Of a DNA stretch of 64,000 bases, positions 1-11,300 are shown one piece after another. The position numbers and the translations under genes were made by a program. The stretch is from CAVSJR01 sp963728285. Lineage in GTDB: Bacteria; Actinomycetota; UBA4738; HRBIN12. Position 1 is the stretch's first letter; every line of letters begins with the position of its first letter. The stretch is taken from contig CAVSJR010000001.1 in the NCBI GenBank assembly GCA_963728285.1, positions 434,001-498,000 on the forward strand, read 5' to 3'. The notes under the pieces were generated by a model that was not told where the DNA came from, did no database searches, and saw only the letters and a program-made list of their open reading frames with translations.

Positions 1-2
1 GA

Positions 3-119
3 GGGACGACCTCGGTGCTGACCGGCGAGGGCGGAGGCGTCCGCGTCGAGATCGAGCTACGGGCAGCAGGTCCCGGCGGTACGCATCAGGGCGATCCGAA
101 GCGAGAGGATCCACGGTGA
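3..119 (+). CDS. C-terminal tail of an unidentified gene (5' cut off by the window)
   Basis: An open frame runs from the window edge to a TGA at 117-119 and encodes about 38 residues, beginning GTTSVLTGEGGGVRV. The glycine-rich stretch followed by a short beta-type run (VRVEIEL) loosely resembles the end of a histidine-kinase ATPase domain, but the piece is too short to assign. Nothing recognisable lies between its stop and the next gene at 280. Confidence 0.25.
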   Translation, partial: GTTSVLTGEGGGVRVEIELRAAGPGGTHQGDPKREDPR

Positions 120-279
120 CGTCCGGAGGTTGCAATGCATGGCCCGTGCCCGGTGGTCGGGTACCGCGTGCGCCCGCCGACCGGGCACGACACCTCTCCG
201 CGGTCTCAAGCGATTCGCGACGGCGAGGCCGGGCGCACTCTTAACCGTTCCTTATCCCGGCGGACGCTAGCCTTCGGGC

Positions 280-758
280 GTGGGCAAGCGTGTTCTCTTC
301 GCGTACGGACTCGGACTCGCCGGCGTCGCTCTCACCGTGGGCCTCACGCTCGGGGCATTCGCGCTCGCGGGATCGAGCCTGAGCCAGCCTGCCGCGCCCG
401 TCGCTCCCACCTTTCGACCGAGCCACACTCCCTCTCAGGCGGACAGCCCCGGGGACGCCGGCGAGGATCGGAATCACCCGGACGACGATCCCACCCGGAG
501 CCCCGGTCGGGGAGGCGAGGGGGAGGACCACGGAGGGAGCAGTTCGGGGGCATCGGCGGCGGCGATGACCGCGGGGAGTCGAGCTCGAGCGGTTCGGACG
601 ATTCAGGGTCCTCGGAGGGCTCTGGGTCGGACGGTGGCAGTGGGTCGGACGACAACTCAGGATCGGGGTCCAGCGATGACGGGGGGTCGGACGACAACTC
701 AGGATCCGGCGGCGGCGGCGATTCCGGATCCGGAAGCGACGACTCCGGAGACGACTGA
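280..758 (+). CDS. Membrane-anchored Ser/Gly/Asp-rich protein, frameshifted
   Basis: Function unknown. The GTG start gives a short basic N-terminus and one hydrophobic segment (residues about 5-32), then a Pro/Thr/Asp-rich linker. The tail is almost only Ser, Gly and Asp (GSDGGSGSDDNSGSGSSDDG) and ends GDSGSGSDDSGDD at 758. The two halves sit in different frames. The switch is best placed in the five-G run near 556-560, where one missing G would join them. This layout suits a secreted or surface-exposed low-complexity protein. A 23-bp direct repeat inside the tail suggests growth by slippage. The composition supports the envelope location but no enzymatic role. Confidence 0.55.
642..706 (+). 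repeat. 23-bp direct repeat, two in-frame copies
   Basis: GGGTCGGACGACAACTCAGG plus ATC occurs at 642-664 and again at 684-706. The copies are 42 bp (14 codons) apart, so the protein repeat stays in frame. It encodes GSDDNSGS in the Ser/Gly/Asp-rich tail. Confidence 0.8.
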
Positions 759-887
759 ATCGGCATCTGGGCCGCCTCCGCCTGGGTGTGGGCTCCTGCC
801 TCGCCGACAAGGCGCGACCTCCCCGGCTGGAGTGAACGGCGGTGCCTGTGGCACACTGACGCCCGACATCATCCATCGGGAAGGCGA

Positions 888-1382
888 ATGAGAAGACGAA
901 CCGAGGTCTGGGGCGATGACCCGTCCGAGCGGGACGCGGACGCGACGATCGCCGAGCTCTCCCCTGAGGATCTCGCCCGGCAACGACGCTGGCATGACCA
1001 CCGGATCGTCTTTCCGCTCAAGGTCGTCGCCCGATTCCTCGCACGAAACGGCAAGCGCATCGGCATCGCGGTCGTCGGTGGATTCCTCGTCGTCGCGGGG
1101 ATCGCGCTGCTGGTGCTTCCCGGCCCCGGCTGGCTGGTCATTTTCCTCGGGCTCGGCATCTTGGCCACCGAGTTCGTGTGGGCGGAGCGGCTGCTCAACA
1201 AGGCGAAGGAGAAAGCCCAACAGGCGAAGGCCAAGGTGCTCGAGAGGAAGGCACTCCGTAGGTCGAGGAAGGCCGATCGGCGAGTCAGCGATCTTGCCGC
1301 GGCGGACCGGCATGGAGCTCCTCCATCTTCCTCCGAAACCGACACCCCCGCCGCTGCCGAGGACGACGTCGAGTCCGCCTGA
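888..1382 (+). CDS. PGPGW-motif (TIGR02611-type) membrane protein
   Basis: A 164-residue integral membrane protein of unknown function. The charged N-terminus (1-55) is followed by two closely spaced hydrophobic segments (about 57-76 and 80-97). The PGPGW signature that names the family sits at the turn (residues 78-82). A long Lys/Ala-rich helix follows (about 100-130), then a polar tail. I chose the ATG at 888 because GGGAAGG lies just upstream at a good distance. The open frame extends further upstream, but that part looks non-coding. The family is common in actinobacteria and has no established biochemical role. Confidence 0.8.
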   Translation: MRRRTEVWGDDPSERDADATIAELSPEDLARQRRWHDHRIVFPLKVVARFLARNGKRIGIAVVGGFLVVAGIALLVLPGPGWLVIFLGLGILATEFVWAERLLNKAKEKAQQAKAKVLERKALRRSRKADRRVSDLAAADRHGAPPSSSETDTPAAAEDDVESA

Positions 1383-1432
1383 GGGCACCTCGCTCTCCTG
1401 AGGGCGATGATCAACCATCGGCGGTGCGGCGC

Positions 1433-1438
1433 TAATCT
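1433..1438 (+). promoter_or_regulatory. -10 element TAATCT of the DUF72 gene
   Basis: TAATCT lies six bases before the ATG at 1445, and no Shine-Dalgarno sequence is present. This fits a leaderless transcript. Confidence 0.5.
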
Positions 1439-1444
1439 GGTGAC

Positions 1445-2350
1445 ATGCGCAACGTCATGGTCGGTATCTCGAGCTGGACTGAGCCGACGCTCGTGAAACA
1501 GGGGCACTTCTACCCGCCGGAGGCGAAGACCGCCGAGACACGGCTGAAGTACTACGCGAGCCGGTTTCCGATCGTCGAAGTCGATTCGACGTACTACTTC
1601 CCTCCTTCGGAACGGAACTCCGTCCTCTGGATCGAACGCACGCCTGCGCAGTTCACGTTCAACATCAAGGCGTACTCGCTGCTGACGAATCACCCGACGC
1701 GCCCCGACTCCCTCTACAAGGACGTCGCAGAACGCGTCCCTGAAGATGAACGAACCAAACGACGGCTCTATCGTGACAATCTGCCGGATGAGGTCGTGGA
1801 CGACGTCTGGCAGCGGTTCCGTGACGCGCTCATGCCCCTTCACTCGTCCGGCAAGCTCGGCGCCGTCCTCTTCCAGTTCCCTCAGTGGTTCGTGATCGGT
1901 CGCAAGTCGAAGGACTACATCGTGGAATGCGCTGAGCGGCTGCCCGATTATCGACTCGCCGTCGAGTTCCGCCACAAGAGCTGGCTCGAGGAGCGAAATC
2001 GGGAGGAGACGCTCGAGTTCCTCTCGAAGCACGATCTTCCCCTGGTGTGCGTCGACATGCCCCAGGGGTTCGACTCAAGCCTTCCGCCGATCGCGGCGGC
2101 CACGGCGGACGATCTCGCGATGATCAGATTTCACGGCCGCGACCCGAAGGCCTGGTCGGGCAAGTCGGAGACGGCGGCCGACCGATTCAAGTACGACTAC
2201 TCGGCGAACGAGCTCCGCGAGTGGGTTCCGAAGATCGAGGGCTTGGCCGAGCAGGCTCGCGAGACGCACGTGATCATGAACAACTGCTACCGGGACTACG
2301 CGGTCAACAACGCGCAGGATCTCGCGTCGATGCTCGACCTCGAGGAATGA
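1445..2350 (+). CDS. DUF72 (YecE-like) family protein
   Basis: A 301-residue protein of the DUF72 family, which is predicted to form a TIM-barrel. Family traits are visible: an N-terminal GISSWTEP, the FPIVEVDSTYY stretch at about 43-53, the central LGAVLFQFP at about 139-147 and the LAVEFRHKSW motif near 172-181. The C-terminal MNNCYRDYAVNNAQDLA stretch is also typical. No reaction is established for the family. Full length and uninterrupted. It appears monocistronic, with a leaderless-type promoter and a convergent phosphoesterase gene downstream. Confidence 0.88.
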   Translation: MRNVMVGISSWTEPTLVKQGHFYPPEAKTAETRLKYYASRFPIVEVDSTYYFPPSERNSVLWIERTPAQFTFNIKAYSLLTNHPTRPDSLYKDVAERVPEDERTKRRLYRDNLPDEVVDDVWQRFRDALMPLHSSGKLGAVLFQFPQWFVIGRKSKDYIVECAERLPDYRLAVEFRHKSWLEERNREETLEFLSKHDLPLVCVDMPQGFDSSLPPIAAATADDLAMIRFHGRDPKAWSGKSETAADRFKYDYSANELREWVPKIEGLAEQARETHVIMNNCYRDYAVNNAQDLASMLDLEE

Positions 2351-2420
2351 TTCGGACGCGAGGGAGGGCGCCGTAGCCCGGCAGGCCGCCATGAACTCCC
2401 CCGCAATCCTCCATCGGAAT

Positions 2421-3995
2421 TCACGACCCGGAGGGCGACCTCTCATGAGGCGGACCGGCTCCCGGGCCGTGCGAGGACTCGAGGCCGCCCTGGGCGGAGG
2501 ATCCGTTGCCGGATCCCGAGCCGCTCCTGGACGGCGAATCCGTTGAGGTGGGAGGCGGAGGGGAGGGCACGAGCTCGCCGAACTCATCCTCGACCACGTG
2601 GCGATCGACCGTCAGGCTTCCCGATTCGGGCGATTGGTCGATCACGTCGTACGCGATGAGCCTGGGCTCCGGTTCCCTCGCGAAGTACAGGACCTCCGCC
2701 GAGAGCGGGATCCCGCCCGGTTCCGTGAAGACGTTGAAGCCCGAGCCGCCCGTGCTTCCGGCGCGAAGGTACAACGTGCCGTGATCCACACGCTCGCCCT
2801 CCTCATGGAAGTGGCCCGAGAGCACCAGGGGCACGCGACCCGCGACCGCCTCTGCCATCCGGTCGTCGTGGACCGCGACGACATCGGGTGGCTCCGACAT
2901 CGCCTCCACGTCCGTGAGGACGCGCTGCCCTGCTTCACGCGCCTGATCGGCGAACTCCCGTTCGGTGACCGGCGCGTCCTGGTCGGGAGTGAAGACGGGA
3001 TGGCCGAGGCCGTAGATCGAGAGTCCCTCCACGGTTCTCGCGTCGCCGTCGAGGACGACGGCGTTCGGGATCTGCGCCATCGCGGCCTGGAGTGCGAACG
3101 AATCGTGGTTGCCGCGAACGAAGACGTACGGGATGCCCATGGCCCGGATCCGGCGCAGGACGAACTCCTCGGGCGTCGTCCCGAACGATGTCAGATCGCC
3201 GGTGTCCACCACGAGATCGACGGCGAACCCCTCGGCCAGCTGACCGGCGAAGTCCTGCCCGAGCGGCGACAGGTGGATATCCGAGACGTGCAGAACGCGG
3301 ATCACGTCGGCGCCGTCGGTGGTGACCGAGCTGATCGACGTGTACGCGCGGGTCGCACCGTCCACGACTCGCTCCAGCTCCGCCCGAAAGTCCTCGATCC
3401 TGGTCGTTGCCTCCTCCACCGGGCCGATGAGCTTGGGAGCGAGGGAGAGCGAGCCGTGAAACGTCGGCGAGGCAAACGCCTCGGTCCGATACGTGGACCA
3501 CACGACCACCTCGCTGCCGCCCACGAGGATGACGGACGTGAGGACGGCCGCGAGGACCCGACGCCATGCGGTTCGAAAGACGAGCAGCGCGGCGACCACC
3601 GCACCGGCCACGGCCACGACGAACAGCCGAGCCGCGAACGGCGCGATGCGATCGAGGGCGTCGCGCTCGACCTCCGCCGCCACGCCGTCCGTTCCCTCGG
3701 ATGCCACGGCGCTCGACAGCTCCGGCACCTGGACGTCCTCGAGGGTCGCCGTCACCCGCAGGGGGGCTCGGTGGGTATCGGCGGTGAGCTTGCCGAAGGG
3801 CGGGATCGCGAGGTCCGTGACGCTTCGACCGAATCCGGCGTCGAGGCGGACCCTGAAGGGTCCCATCGACGTGTCGCTGCCACCGAATGCCGACATGGCC
3901 AGCCAGGCGCCGATCAGGCCGACGACGATCGGCGCGAGGAAGATGCCGGCACGTCGAACGACCGGCCTCACGAGAGGTTGCGGGCTTTCGGTCAT
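2421..3995 (-). CDS. Membrane-anchored calcineurin-like metallophosphoesterase
   Basis: A 524-residue protein with a hydrophobic segment at about 16-36, an extracytoplasmic stretch, a two-helix membrane region at about 120-165, then the catalytic domain. The dimetal phosphoesterase motifs are intact: SDIH (238-241), GDLT near 266, GNHD (295-298) and GHFH (394-397). The tail (about 480-524) is low complexity, rich in Pro, Ser and Gly. The substrate is unknown; membrane-bound members of this superfamily often act on nucleotides, lipids or cell-wall intermediates. I chose the inner ATG at 3995, because the frame upstream of it lacks plausible protein sequence and a -10 hexamer sits eight bases before it. 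Confidence 0.85.
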   Translation of the reverse strand: MTESPQPLVRPVVRRAGIFLAPIVVGLIGAWLAMSAFGGSDTSMGPFRVRLDAGFGRSVTDLAIPPFGKLTADTHRAPLRVTATLEDVQVPELSSAVASEGTDGVAAEVERDALDRIAPFAARLFVVAVAGAVVAALLVFRTAWRRVLAAVLTSVILVGGSEVVVWSTYRTEAFASPTFHGSLSLAPKLIGPVEEATTRIEDFRAELERVVDGATRAYTSISSVTTDGADVIRVLHVSDIHLSPLGQDFAGQLAEGFAVDLVVDTGDLTSFGTTPEEFVLRRIRAMGIPYVFVRGNHDSFALQAAMAQIPNAVVLDGDARTVEGLSIYGLGHPVFTPDQDAPVTEREFADQAREAGQRVLTDVEAMSEPPDVVAVHDDRMAEAVAGRVPLVLSGHFHEEGERVDHGTLYLRAGSTGGSGFNVFTEPGGIPLSAEVLYFAREPEPRLIAYDVIDQSPESGSLTVDRHVVEDEFGELVPSPPPPTSTDSPSRSGSGSGNGSSAQGGLESSHGPGAGPPHERSPSGS

Positions 3996-4003
3996 GCCAA
4001 TCG

Positions 4004-4009
4004 ACTGTA
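4004..4009 (-). promoter_or_regulatory. -10 element TACAGT of the phosphoesterase gene
   Basis: On the minus strand TACAGT ends eight bases before the ATG at 3995, with no ribosome binding site between. This is consistent with leaderless transcription. Confidence 0.4.
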
Positions 4010-4177
4010 CGAGGACATGCAGAAATGGTCGGGTCGAGCGCCGTCCTCCTTCAGTGAAGCGGCCGACATCGCCCGCCAACGTGCCCCGTCCATACCCGCA
4101 ACCCCGAGGGATAGGCACGCCTGGGGTACGCTCGCCTGAAGGGCGGCGGTGCGCCGCGAGGAGGACGCGCGGAGGAC

Positions 4178-5343
4178 ATGGGCGGGCGAGGCTGGAAGAT
4201 CGGCTCGATCGGCGGGATCCCGATCCGCCTCGATTCCTCCTGGATCTGGATCGCCGTGCTGTTTACCTATTCCCGGTACTTGAACGTCCGAGCTGGACGG
4301 AGCCGTCCAACGACCACGGATCGGCGCATCGCGCTCGCCCTCCTCGGCGGCCGTGCTGTTCTTCGGATCCGTCCTCGTCCACGAGCTCGCCCACGCCGTG
4401 ACGGCGCGGCTCCTCGGGATCCCGGTGGGGGGCATCACGCTGGTGTTCTGGGGTGGGTTCACGGAGACGCGGGCGGAGGATCGGGGTCCGCGAGGGTGAG
4501 TTCCTCGTCTCCGCCGCCGGCCCGGGCAGCAGCTTCGCGCTCGCCGGCGTCTTCTGGGTCCTCTCCAAGGCGACCGCCGGAGCCGCCCCTTCGATCACGG
4601 CATGTTCGAGTGGCTCGCATAAATCAACCTCATCCTCGCCGCGCTGAACGTCGCTTCCCGGGTTCCCCCTCGACGGCGGGCGTGCGTTCCTGGCGGCCGT
4701 GTGGAAGGTGACGGGGGATCGAAGGAAGGCGACCCGGGCGGCGGCGGCGGCCGGGACTCACGATCGGCATCGCCCTGGCCGGCATCGCCGCCCTGTTGCT
4801 CTTCGTCGGCGGCACCGACAACCTTCCTTCTCCGTCTACGGGTTCTTCATCGCGTGGTGGATGATCTCGGCCGCTCGCTCGTCCGAGCGCCGACTCGTCG
4901 TGCGCGAGTCACTCGCGCACGGAACCGCGGCCGACGCCATGCGGCCACCGCCGCCCGCCGTTCCGGCCGACCTCTCCCTCTCCGAGGCGCTCGACCGATA
5001 TCTGCGGGGACACGAGGAGGAGTCCTTCCCCGTGGTCGACCCGTCCCAGGCGGTGTTGGGCATGGTGTCGTTGCGTTCGGCTCGGCGGGTCGGCGCGGAG
5101 GATCCCCTCCGCCCCGTCCGCGACGGCATGATCCCGATCGGGGAGGTCCGGACGGTTCAGGCGAACGACCCCCTCGACGTCGTCGTCGACACGCTGGCAT
5201 CCGGAGGCGCCGCGCTGGTTCTGGAGGGCGATCGGCTCGTCGGCTCGATCGGCTCCGGGGACCTCGAGACTTGGCTCGACGGCGGATCGGCGTCCTCGCG
5301 GTCGCCCTCGGGCTCGCCCGCCCCTCCTCGTCCCGATCGCTGA
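4178..5343 (+). pseudogene. M50 (site-2 protease) zinc metallopeptidase with CBS domains, multiply frameshifted
   Basis: Reading across frames recovers one protein. It has an N-terminal IGSIGGIPIRLDSSWIWI membrane segment, an HELAH zinc motif encoded near 4383-4397, a glycine-rich LVSAAGPGSSFALAG segment (about 4505-4550), a FPLDGGRAFLA motif carrying the third zinc ligand (about 4663-4695), further hydrophobic helices, and a CBS-type regulatory region (about 4940-5300). Site-2 proteases cut substrates within the membrane. I place indels near 4340, 4480, 4580, 4655, 4757 and 4822, plus an in-frame TAA near 4620 where the family has an aromatic residue. The key motifs are all intact, which argues for base-calling errors over true decay, but the density is the highest in the window. 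The longest clean piece is the C-terminal part, 4840-5343. Confidence 0.7.
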
Positions 5344-5407
5344 CCCCGATGTCCCCCGTCGGCCGAGTCGCGGCGGATCCGTCACGGCCGGTGTCGGCGG
5401 GCGCGAG

Positions 5408-5413
5408 TACCAT
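5408..5413 (+). promoter_or_regulatory. -10 element TACCAT of adnA
   Basis: TACCAT lies eight bases before the adnA ATG at 5422. No Shine-Dalgarno sequence is visible. Confidence 0.4.
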
Positions 5414-5421
5414 CGCTACCC

Positions 5422-8338
5422 ATGGTCTTCTCCCCCTCAACGTCCTCCCTCGTGCCCGATCCGGAGCAGGCGCGCGTGCTCGACCACGCGTCTGGGGCAC
5501 TGCTGGTGACGGGATCGGCCGGGACGGGCAAAACGGCCGTCCTGCGTGAGCGGTTCGCCCGGTTGATCGAGGCCGGAAGCGATCCGGAGCGCGTGGCGCT
5601 CATCGTCGGCTCCAAGCGCGCCAGGAACGAGGCGCGCACCGCGTTGCTCCAGCGGATTCGGCGGTCGATGCCGACCCTTCGCGTCCTGACGATCCACGGA
5701 CTCGCCTACCAGGTCGTGGACCAACGCTACGCGCAGCTGGGCTACGACGCGCCGCCGGCGATCCTCTCGGCCGACGATCAGTTCGCCACCGTGCACGAGC
5801 TCCTCGCCGGCGAGGACCCTTCCGACTGGCCGGCCTATGGTGGCATGCTCCGCCTCGGCGGGTTCGCCGACGAGGTCCGGCAGTTCCTCCTGCGCGCGCA
5901 GGAGGCGCGTCTGCGACCGGAGGACATCGAGGCGAGAGCTAGGGCGCGCGGGCTCACCGGATGGCTCGAGCTGGCGGCGTTCTTCCGGCGCTACCTGCAG
6001 GTCCTCGACGGACAGCGTCAACGTCGATTTCGCCGGCCTCGTCGAGCAGGCGGCGGCAGCCGCCGAGCGCGGCGAGCCGATGTTCGATCACGTGATGATC
6101 GACGATGTTCAGGACTCCACCATCGGAGCCGAGTCGCTCTTGAGCGGAATGCGGCCGGGATCGCTCGTCGCAGCCGGCAATCTCGATGCGCATGTCTTCT
6201 CCTTCCAGGGATTCACCGACGTCCCGATGCGACGGTTCACGAGCACCTTCAGGGCCGGAGAACTCGAGCTCACGACGCCTCATCGGTCGGCGGCCGTCGA
6301 ACGCACCGCCTGGGCCGCGCCGCACTCGTCGGAGGAATACGCGTGCCTCGCACGCGAGCTGCGACGTATCCACATCGACGAGGACGTTCCCTGGGGCGAG
6401 CTCGCCGTCGTCGTCCGCCGCCAGGGCGCTCACCTGTCGGGGCTTCTCCGTGCGCTCGACGACGCGTCGGTGCCTCGGGTCGTCGCCGACGGAGGACGGT
6501 CGTTGATGCTGGAGTCCGCGACCGTCCCGTACATCCTCGCGCTGCGATGGCTCGCTCGTCCGGACGACCGCGACGCACTCGTCGAGACCCTCCTCACATC
6601 CGATCTCGCCCGTTGCTCGCCGGCCGAGGCCCGGATGCTGGTGCGTGCCGCCAAGGCCGCCGGCAAGTCCGCGGCCGGTGCCCTCTCCTTCCCCGAGGCG
6701 CTCCCGGAGGACCGGGCGGACGCCGTCACGACGCTTCACGATGTGCTGACGCGGGCCGAGCACGTCGCCGATGCGTCGGTGGCGGATGCGTTCGCCATGC
6801 TGTGGCGGGAGCTTCCGTCGTCGGCCCGGTTGGTGGACGAGGCGACCGCCGGATCGGTCGAGGCCGGCGCCGACCTGGACTCGGTGCTGCGCCTCGCGAG
6901 GGCGGTCGAGGCCACGGGAGAGAGCGGCGATTCCTCGGCGGCCGCGTTTCTCGCCTCCCTGGAGGCGGGAGACGAGGGCCCCGGGATGGCGGCGGACGAC
7001 TCGGCCGCTCAGGGAGCCGTGCGGGTGCTCACCGCACACGCGACCGCGGGGCGGGAATTCGACACGGTCCTCATCGCCGGCGTGGTCGAGGGCAACTTCC
7101 CGAGCCTCTCGCGTCCCGAGGCGATGTTCGATCTCGCCACCCTCGAGGGGCCCATGCCCCAAGCCGAGCGCAACCGGCGGCGGCTCGAGGAGGAGCGTCG
7201 TTTGTTCGATCTGATCACGAGCCGCGCGAGACGGCGGGTCGTCATGACCGCGAGCGACGAGCGAGATGCGGAGGCCGTCATCACGACTCGATCCCGCTTC
7301 GTGGACGACACGGCCACCGCGTGGCATCCGGCTCCCGTCGGTCCCTTCGATGAGCCGCTCACGGTCACCGAGGCGGCCGCGGCGTGGCGAAGGACCTTGT
7401 CGGATCACGCCGCGCCGGCGGGCCGGCGCCTCTCCGCGCTCGACGGCCTCCTCGCCCTCGGCGTGGATCCCGGCCGCTGGTGGTATCAGCGCGAGTGGAC
7501 CGAGACCGGCCGGCCGCTTCGGGAAGGAATTCGCGTCAGCGCCTCTCGGCTCGATACCCTCGACAACTGCGAGCTCCAGTTCGTCCTCGGCGAGGAACTG
7601 GGGCTGGATACCTCGACCAGCTACTACGCCTGGGTCGGCCACACAGTGCATCGGATCATCGAGGACTGTGAGCGAGGCGACATCGATCGTGATCTCGCCT
7701 CGCTCGTGGCGACGGCGGAGGAGCGCTGGCGGCCCGAACGCTTCCCTTCGATGGCTGTGTCCGAGCAGTTCAGGGCCCTCGTGACGACCCGGATGCTGCC
7801 CGCCTGGTTCGAGGAGTACGGGGCGCAGCCCGCGCTGGCCGCCGAGGAACGATTCGAGTTCGAGCTCGATGGGGCCACCGTGGCAGGGGTGATCGACCGC
7901 ATCGGCGCCGTGGAACCCGAGGGATCGCAGATCACGGACTACAAGACCGGAAAGAAGCGAAGGGGCAAGGCCGACGACATCCTCCAGCTCGGCGTCTACT
8001 ACCTCGCGGTGCAGGAGTCCGAGAACCTGCGGCCGTATCTCCCGGTCCGAGCCATCGAGCTGGCGTTCGTCCGCGACGTCGAGTTCCACGAGGGCGGCAT
8101 GGCGCGTCAGACCAAGGGATTCACTCGAGATGACGAGGCGGAGTACGACGGCCGAATGCGGGCGACGCTCTCCCAGCTCATCGGGCGCGTCCGCGCGCTC
8201 TACGAGACCGAGATCATTCGCCCGAACCCGGGCGCGAACTGCCGCTTCTGCACGTTTCAGCCCCTCTGCCCCTTGTTCCCGGAGGGCTCGGACCCCTTCC
8301 CGTGGCAGGCGGAGGCAGCCCAGAAGGTCGGCGCATGA
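5422..8338 (+). CDS. adnA: AdnA-type helicase-nuclease subunit, one frameshift
   Basis: About 970 residues. AdnA is one arm of the actinobacterial AdnAB motor-nuclease that resects double-strand DNA ends for recombination. The N-terminal UvrD-like motor has a Walker A GSAGTGKT and a degenerate motif II (MIDDVQDS in place of DEYQD). The C-terminal RecB-family nuclease has GVIDRIG and ITDYKTGKK as catalytic motifs. One Cys (in LDNCELQF) and a Cys cluster (NCRFCTFQPLC) would bind a 4Fe-4S cluster. The frame changes near 6010: dropping one G from GACGGACAGC restores continuity. It overlaps adnB by ATGA, so the two are translationally coupled. Confidence 0.88.
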
Positions 8339-11300
8339 CTGCGACGCAGCTCGCGACGTTTCCTCCTCAGATCGTCGCCGCCCTCGGGGGACGCCAACCC
8401 ACCGCCGAGCAATGGCGGGCGATCTCAATGCCGCCCGAGCCGTGCGCCGTCGTCGCCGGGGCCGGGCTCGGGCAAGACCTCCGTCATGGCTGCCCGCGTC
8501 GTGTATCTCGCGCTGGTCGGGCTGGGCGCCATCGACGCCGACCACCGCGGCATCGTGCCGGGAAACGTCCTGTGCCTCACGTTCACGAACAAGGCGACGG
8601 AGAACCTCGCGCTGCGCGTCCGCAGCGCGCTCTCGACCATCGTGGATCTCCCCGAGGGGGAGGAGCCGGTGGTCATGAACTACCACGGCTTCGCGGCGCA
8701 GATCATCGAGCGGCACGGGCTTCGCGTCGGCCTGGAGCCGGGGACGAGGGTGCTCACGCCGGCGCAGCGGGAGGAGGTCGCCGGGCGCGTGCTCGACCGC
8801 ATGACGTTTCAGTCGGTCAAGGCCGAGTGGCAGCCGAGCGTCGTGGACGCGGTCCTGAAGCTGGCGGAGCAGGCCGCCAACCATCTGGTGTCGCCCGAGG
8901 AGATCATCGCCTTCAACGAGGAGCGCCTCGGGGTGCTGCGAGGTTTGAAGGCGAAGGGGATCGCCACAGGCGGCGGAGCAGCGGATCGAGCTCGCGCAGG
9001 CGGTCCGCATCTTCCAGGACCTGAAGGCGGAGATGGGGGTATACGACTTCGGCGACCAGATCCGAATCGCGCTCGATATCGTGCAGCGGTTCCCCGAGGT
9101 CGCCGCGGATTATCGTCAGCGCTTCCACGCCGCGCTGCTCGACGAGTATCAGGACACCAACGTCGCGCAGGCCCGGCTCATCTCGCACACGTTCGGCGAA
9201 GGATTCCCCATCACGGCGGTCGGCGACCCCGACCAGAACATCTACGCCTGGCGAGGCGCCAGCCTGTTCAACCTCCTGCATTTTCCCGATCAGTTCCCCA
9301 CGTCGGGAGGGGCCCCCGCCCCGGTGCTTCCGCTCTACACCAACTTTCGGTCGGGCTCACGGATCCTGGCGGCGGCCGACCACATCCTGGCCCCGCTTCC
9401 GGACTCGCAGCGCGCCGACCCCGACAAGCATCTCGTTCCGTGGGAGGCCAACGGGAAGGGCGACGTCGAGCTCGCGCGCTTCTCCGACGAGTGGACCGAG
9501 GCGTGCTGGATCGCGGACCGCGCGGTCGGGCGGCATGAGGCGGGCGATCGCTGGGGAGACATCGCCGTGCTATGCCGCAAGAGCCGGCTCTTCACGCCGC
9601 TGCAGCAGGCGTTCGCCGAGCGTGGGATCCCCGTGGAGATCATCGGGCTCGCGGGGCTCTTGAAGCTGCCGGCGGTTCAGGAGGTCCTCGCCTATGCCCG
9701 GGCCGTGGTGAACCCCTTCGCGAGCGTGTCGCTCGCCCGCATCCTCCTCGGGCCGCGATACCGGGTCGGCTACAAGGACCTCGCGCTCGTTGCCGGGTGG
9801 GCCAGCGCGCAGAATCGAGCGCATCGCGACGAGCTGGACGATGAACGGTCTGCGTTCCTGCTTGCGGAGGCGCTGGAGCACCTCGACGAGATCGAGGGGC
9901 TGTCCTCGGACGGGCGCGGCCGACTCGAGGAGTTCGCCGAAGAGCTCGAGCAGCTTCGAGTCGAAGCGCGCCGTCCGGTCGGCGAGTTCTTCGCAGAGGT
10001 GATCCGCCGCATCGGGCTCCTCTCCGAGCTCGACGCCAACCTCGAGGTGCAGCCGGCCCTCGCGACCAAGCGGAACCTGGCGGCCTTCCTCGACGAGGTG
10101 CACGGCTTCACCCCCCTCGAGGGGGAGCTCACGCTCCGTGCGTTCCTCGACTACGCCGACGTCGTGGAACAGGCGGAGCGACAGGAATGGTCGCCGGTCC
10201 AGCCCAGCAACGAGGACTCCGTCAAGGCCATGACCGTCCATCAGGCGAAGGGACTCGAGTTCGACACCGTCTTCGTGCCGGGACTCGCGGACGGCCTCCT
10301 GCCCGACATGGGCATCCAGCAGAATCCCGCCGAGCGCGGCTACTCGCTCGACTTCGACCTGCGCGGGGATCGGGACGTGCTCCCGGTCTTCGACGGGGTA
10401 CTCAAGACATTCAAGGAGGACCTCCGGCGACAGGAGGAGTTCGAGGAGCGCCGCACGTGCTACGTCGCCCTCACCCGCGCCCGGAAACGTCTGTACGTGA
10501 CCGGGGCGCACTGGTACGGCGAGGGCGTCTATCCAAAGCGACCCAGCATCCTGTTCGAGGAGCTCGCCGCCTGGGCCGACGACACGGGATCCGCCGTCGT
10601 CGATCGAGGGCCCGACACTCCCGCGAGCGAGGACGAAAATCCACTCCTCGGCTATCGCGAGCGGTTCGTTCGCGACTGGCCCGGAAGGGCGCTGCGCCCC
10701 GAGGCCGACGCGCTGTTCCACGAGGGGTGGCGCGCTGCGGCGATGCAGTCGTCCCGCGCCGGCGGCGCCGTCCAGAGCTCCATCCTCGAGGCCCTCGATC
10801 CCGTCGAGCGAACCGCGTATGAGGCCGACGCCATGTCGCGGCGCCTGCTCGCGGCTCACCTGGTGGAGCGCGAGGGAACCGCTCGGAGTGAGCCACCGTT
10901 GCCGTCGACCCTCTCGGTGAGCAGCGTCATCGACTACGCCCGATGTCCGAAGCGCTTCTACTGGTCGGTCATCCGACCGCTGCCGCGCTTCAGCGGCCCG
11001 GCCGCCCGAGTGGGAACACAGGTGCACCGATGGATCGAGCTGCAGTCGCGCGGGCAGGCGACGCTGCTGGAGGAGGACGAGCACCCCGACCTCACCTCGG
11101 AGGAGCTCGCCGGGCAGCCGGGAAAGGTGGATCAGCTTCGCACGGCCTTCCAGGACAGTCGCTTCGCCCGTGTCGCCCCGCTGTTCGCTGAGCGCCCCTT
11201 CCTGCTTCGGATCGGCGAGTTCGTCGTGAACGGGCGGATCGATGCCATCTACGGCGGCTCAGACGGTCGCTGGGAGGTCGTCGACTACAAGACGGGCCGG

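Noticed and set aside
2598..4139. Long open frame opposite the phosphoesterase gene
   Set aside because: High GC leaves long open antisense frames. This one is rich in Arg, His and Gly, has no domain signature, and mirrors a gene with intact catalytic motifs.
5954..9010. Open frame of about 1000 codons antisense to adnA-adnB
   Set aside because: Low-complexity Arg/Glu/His-rich translation with no motifs; it is the shadow of the helicase-nuclease genes.
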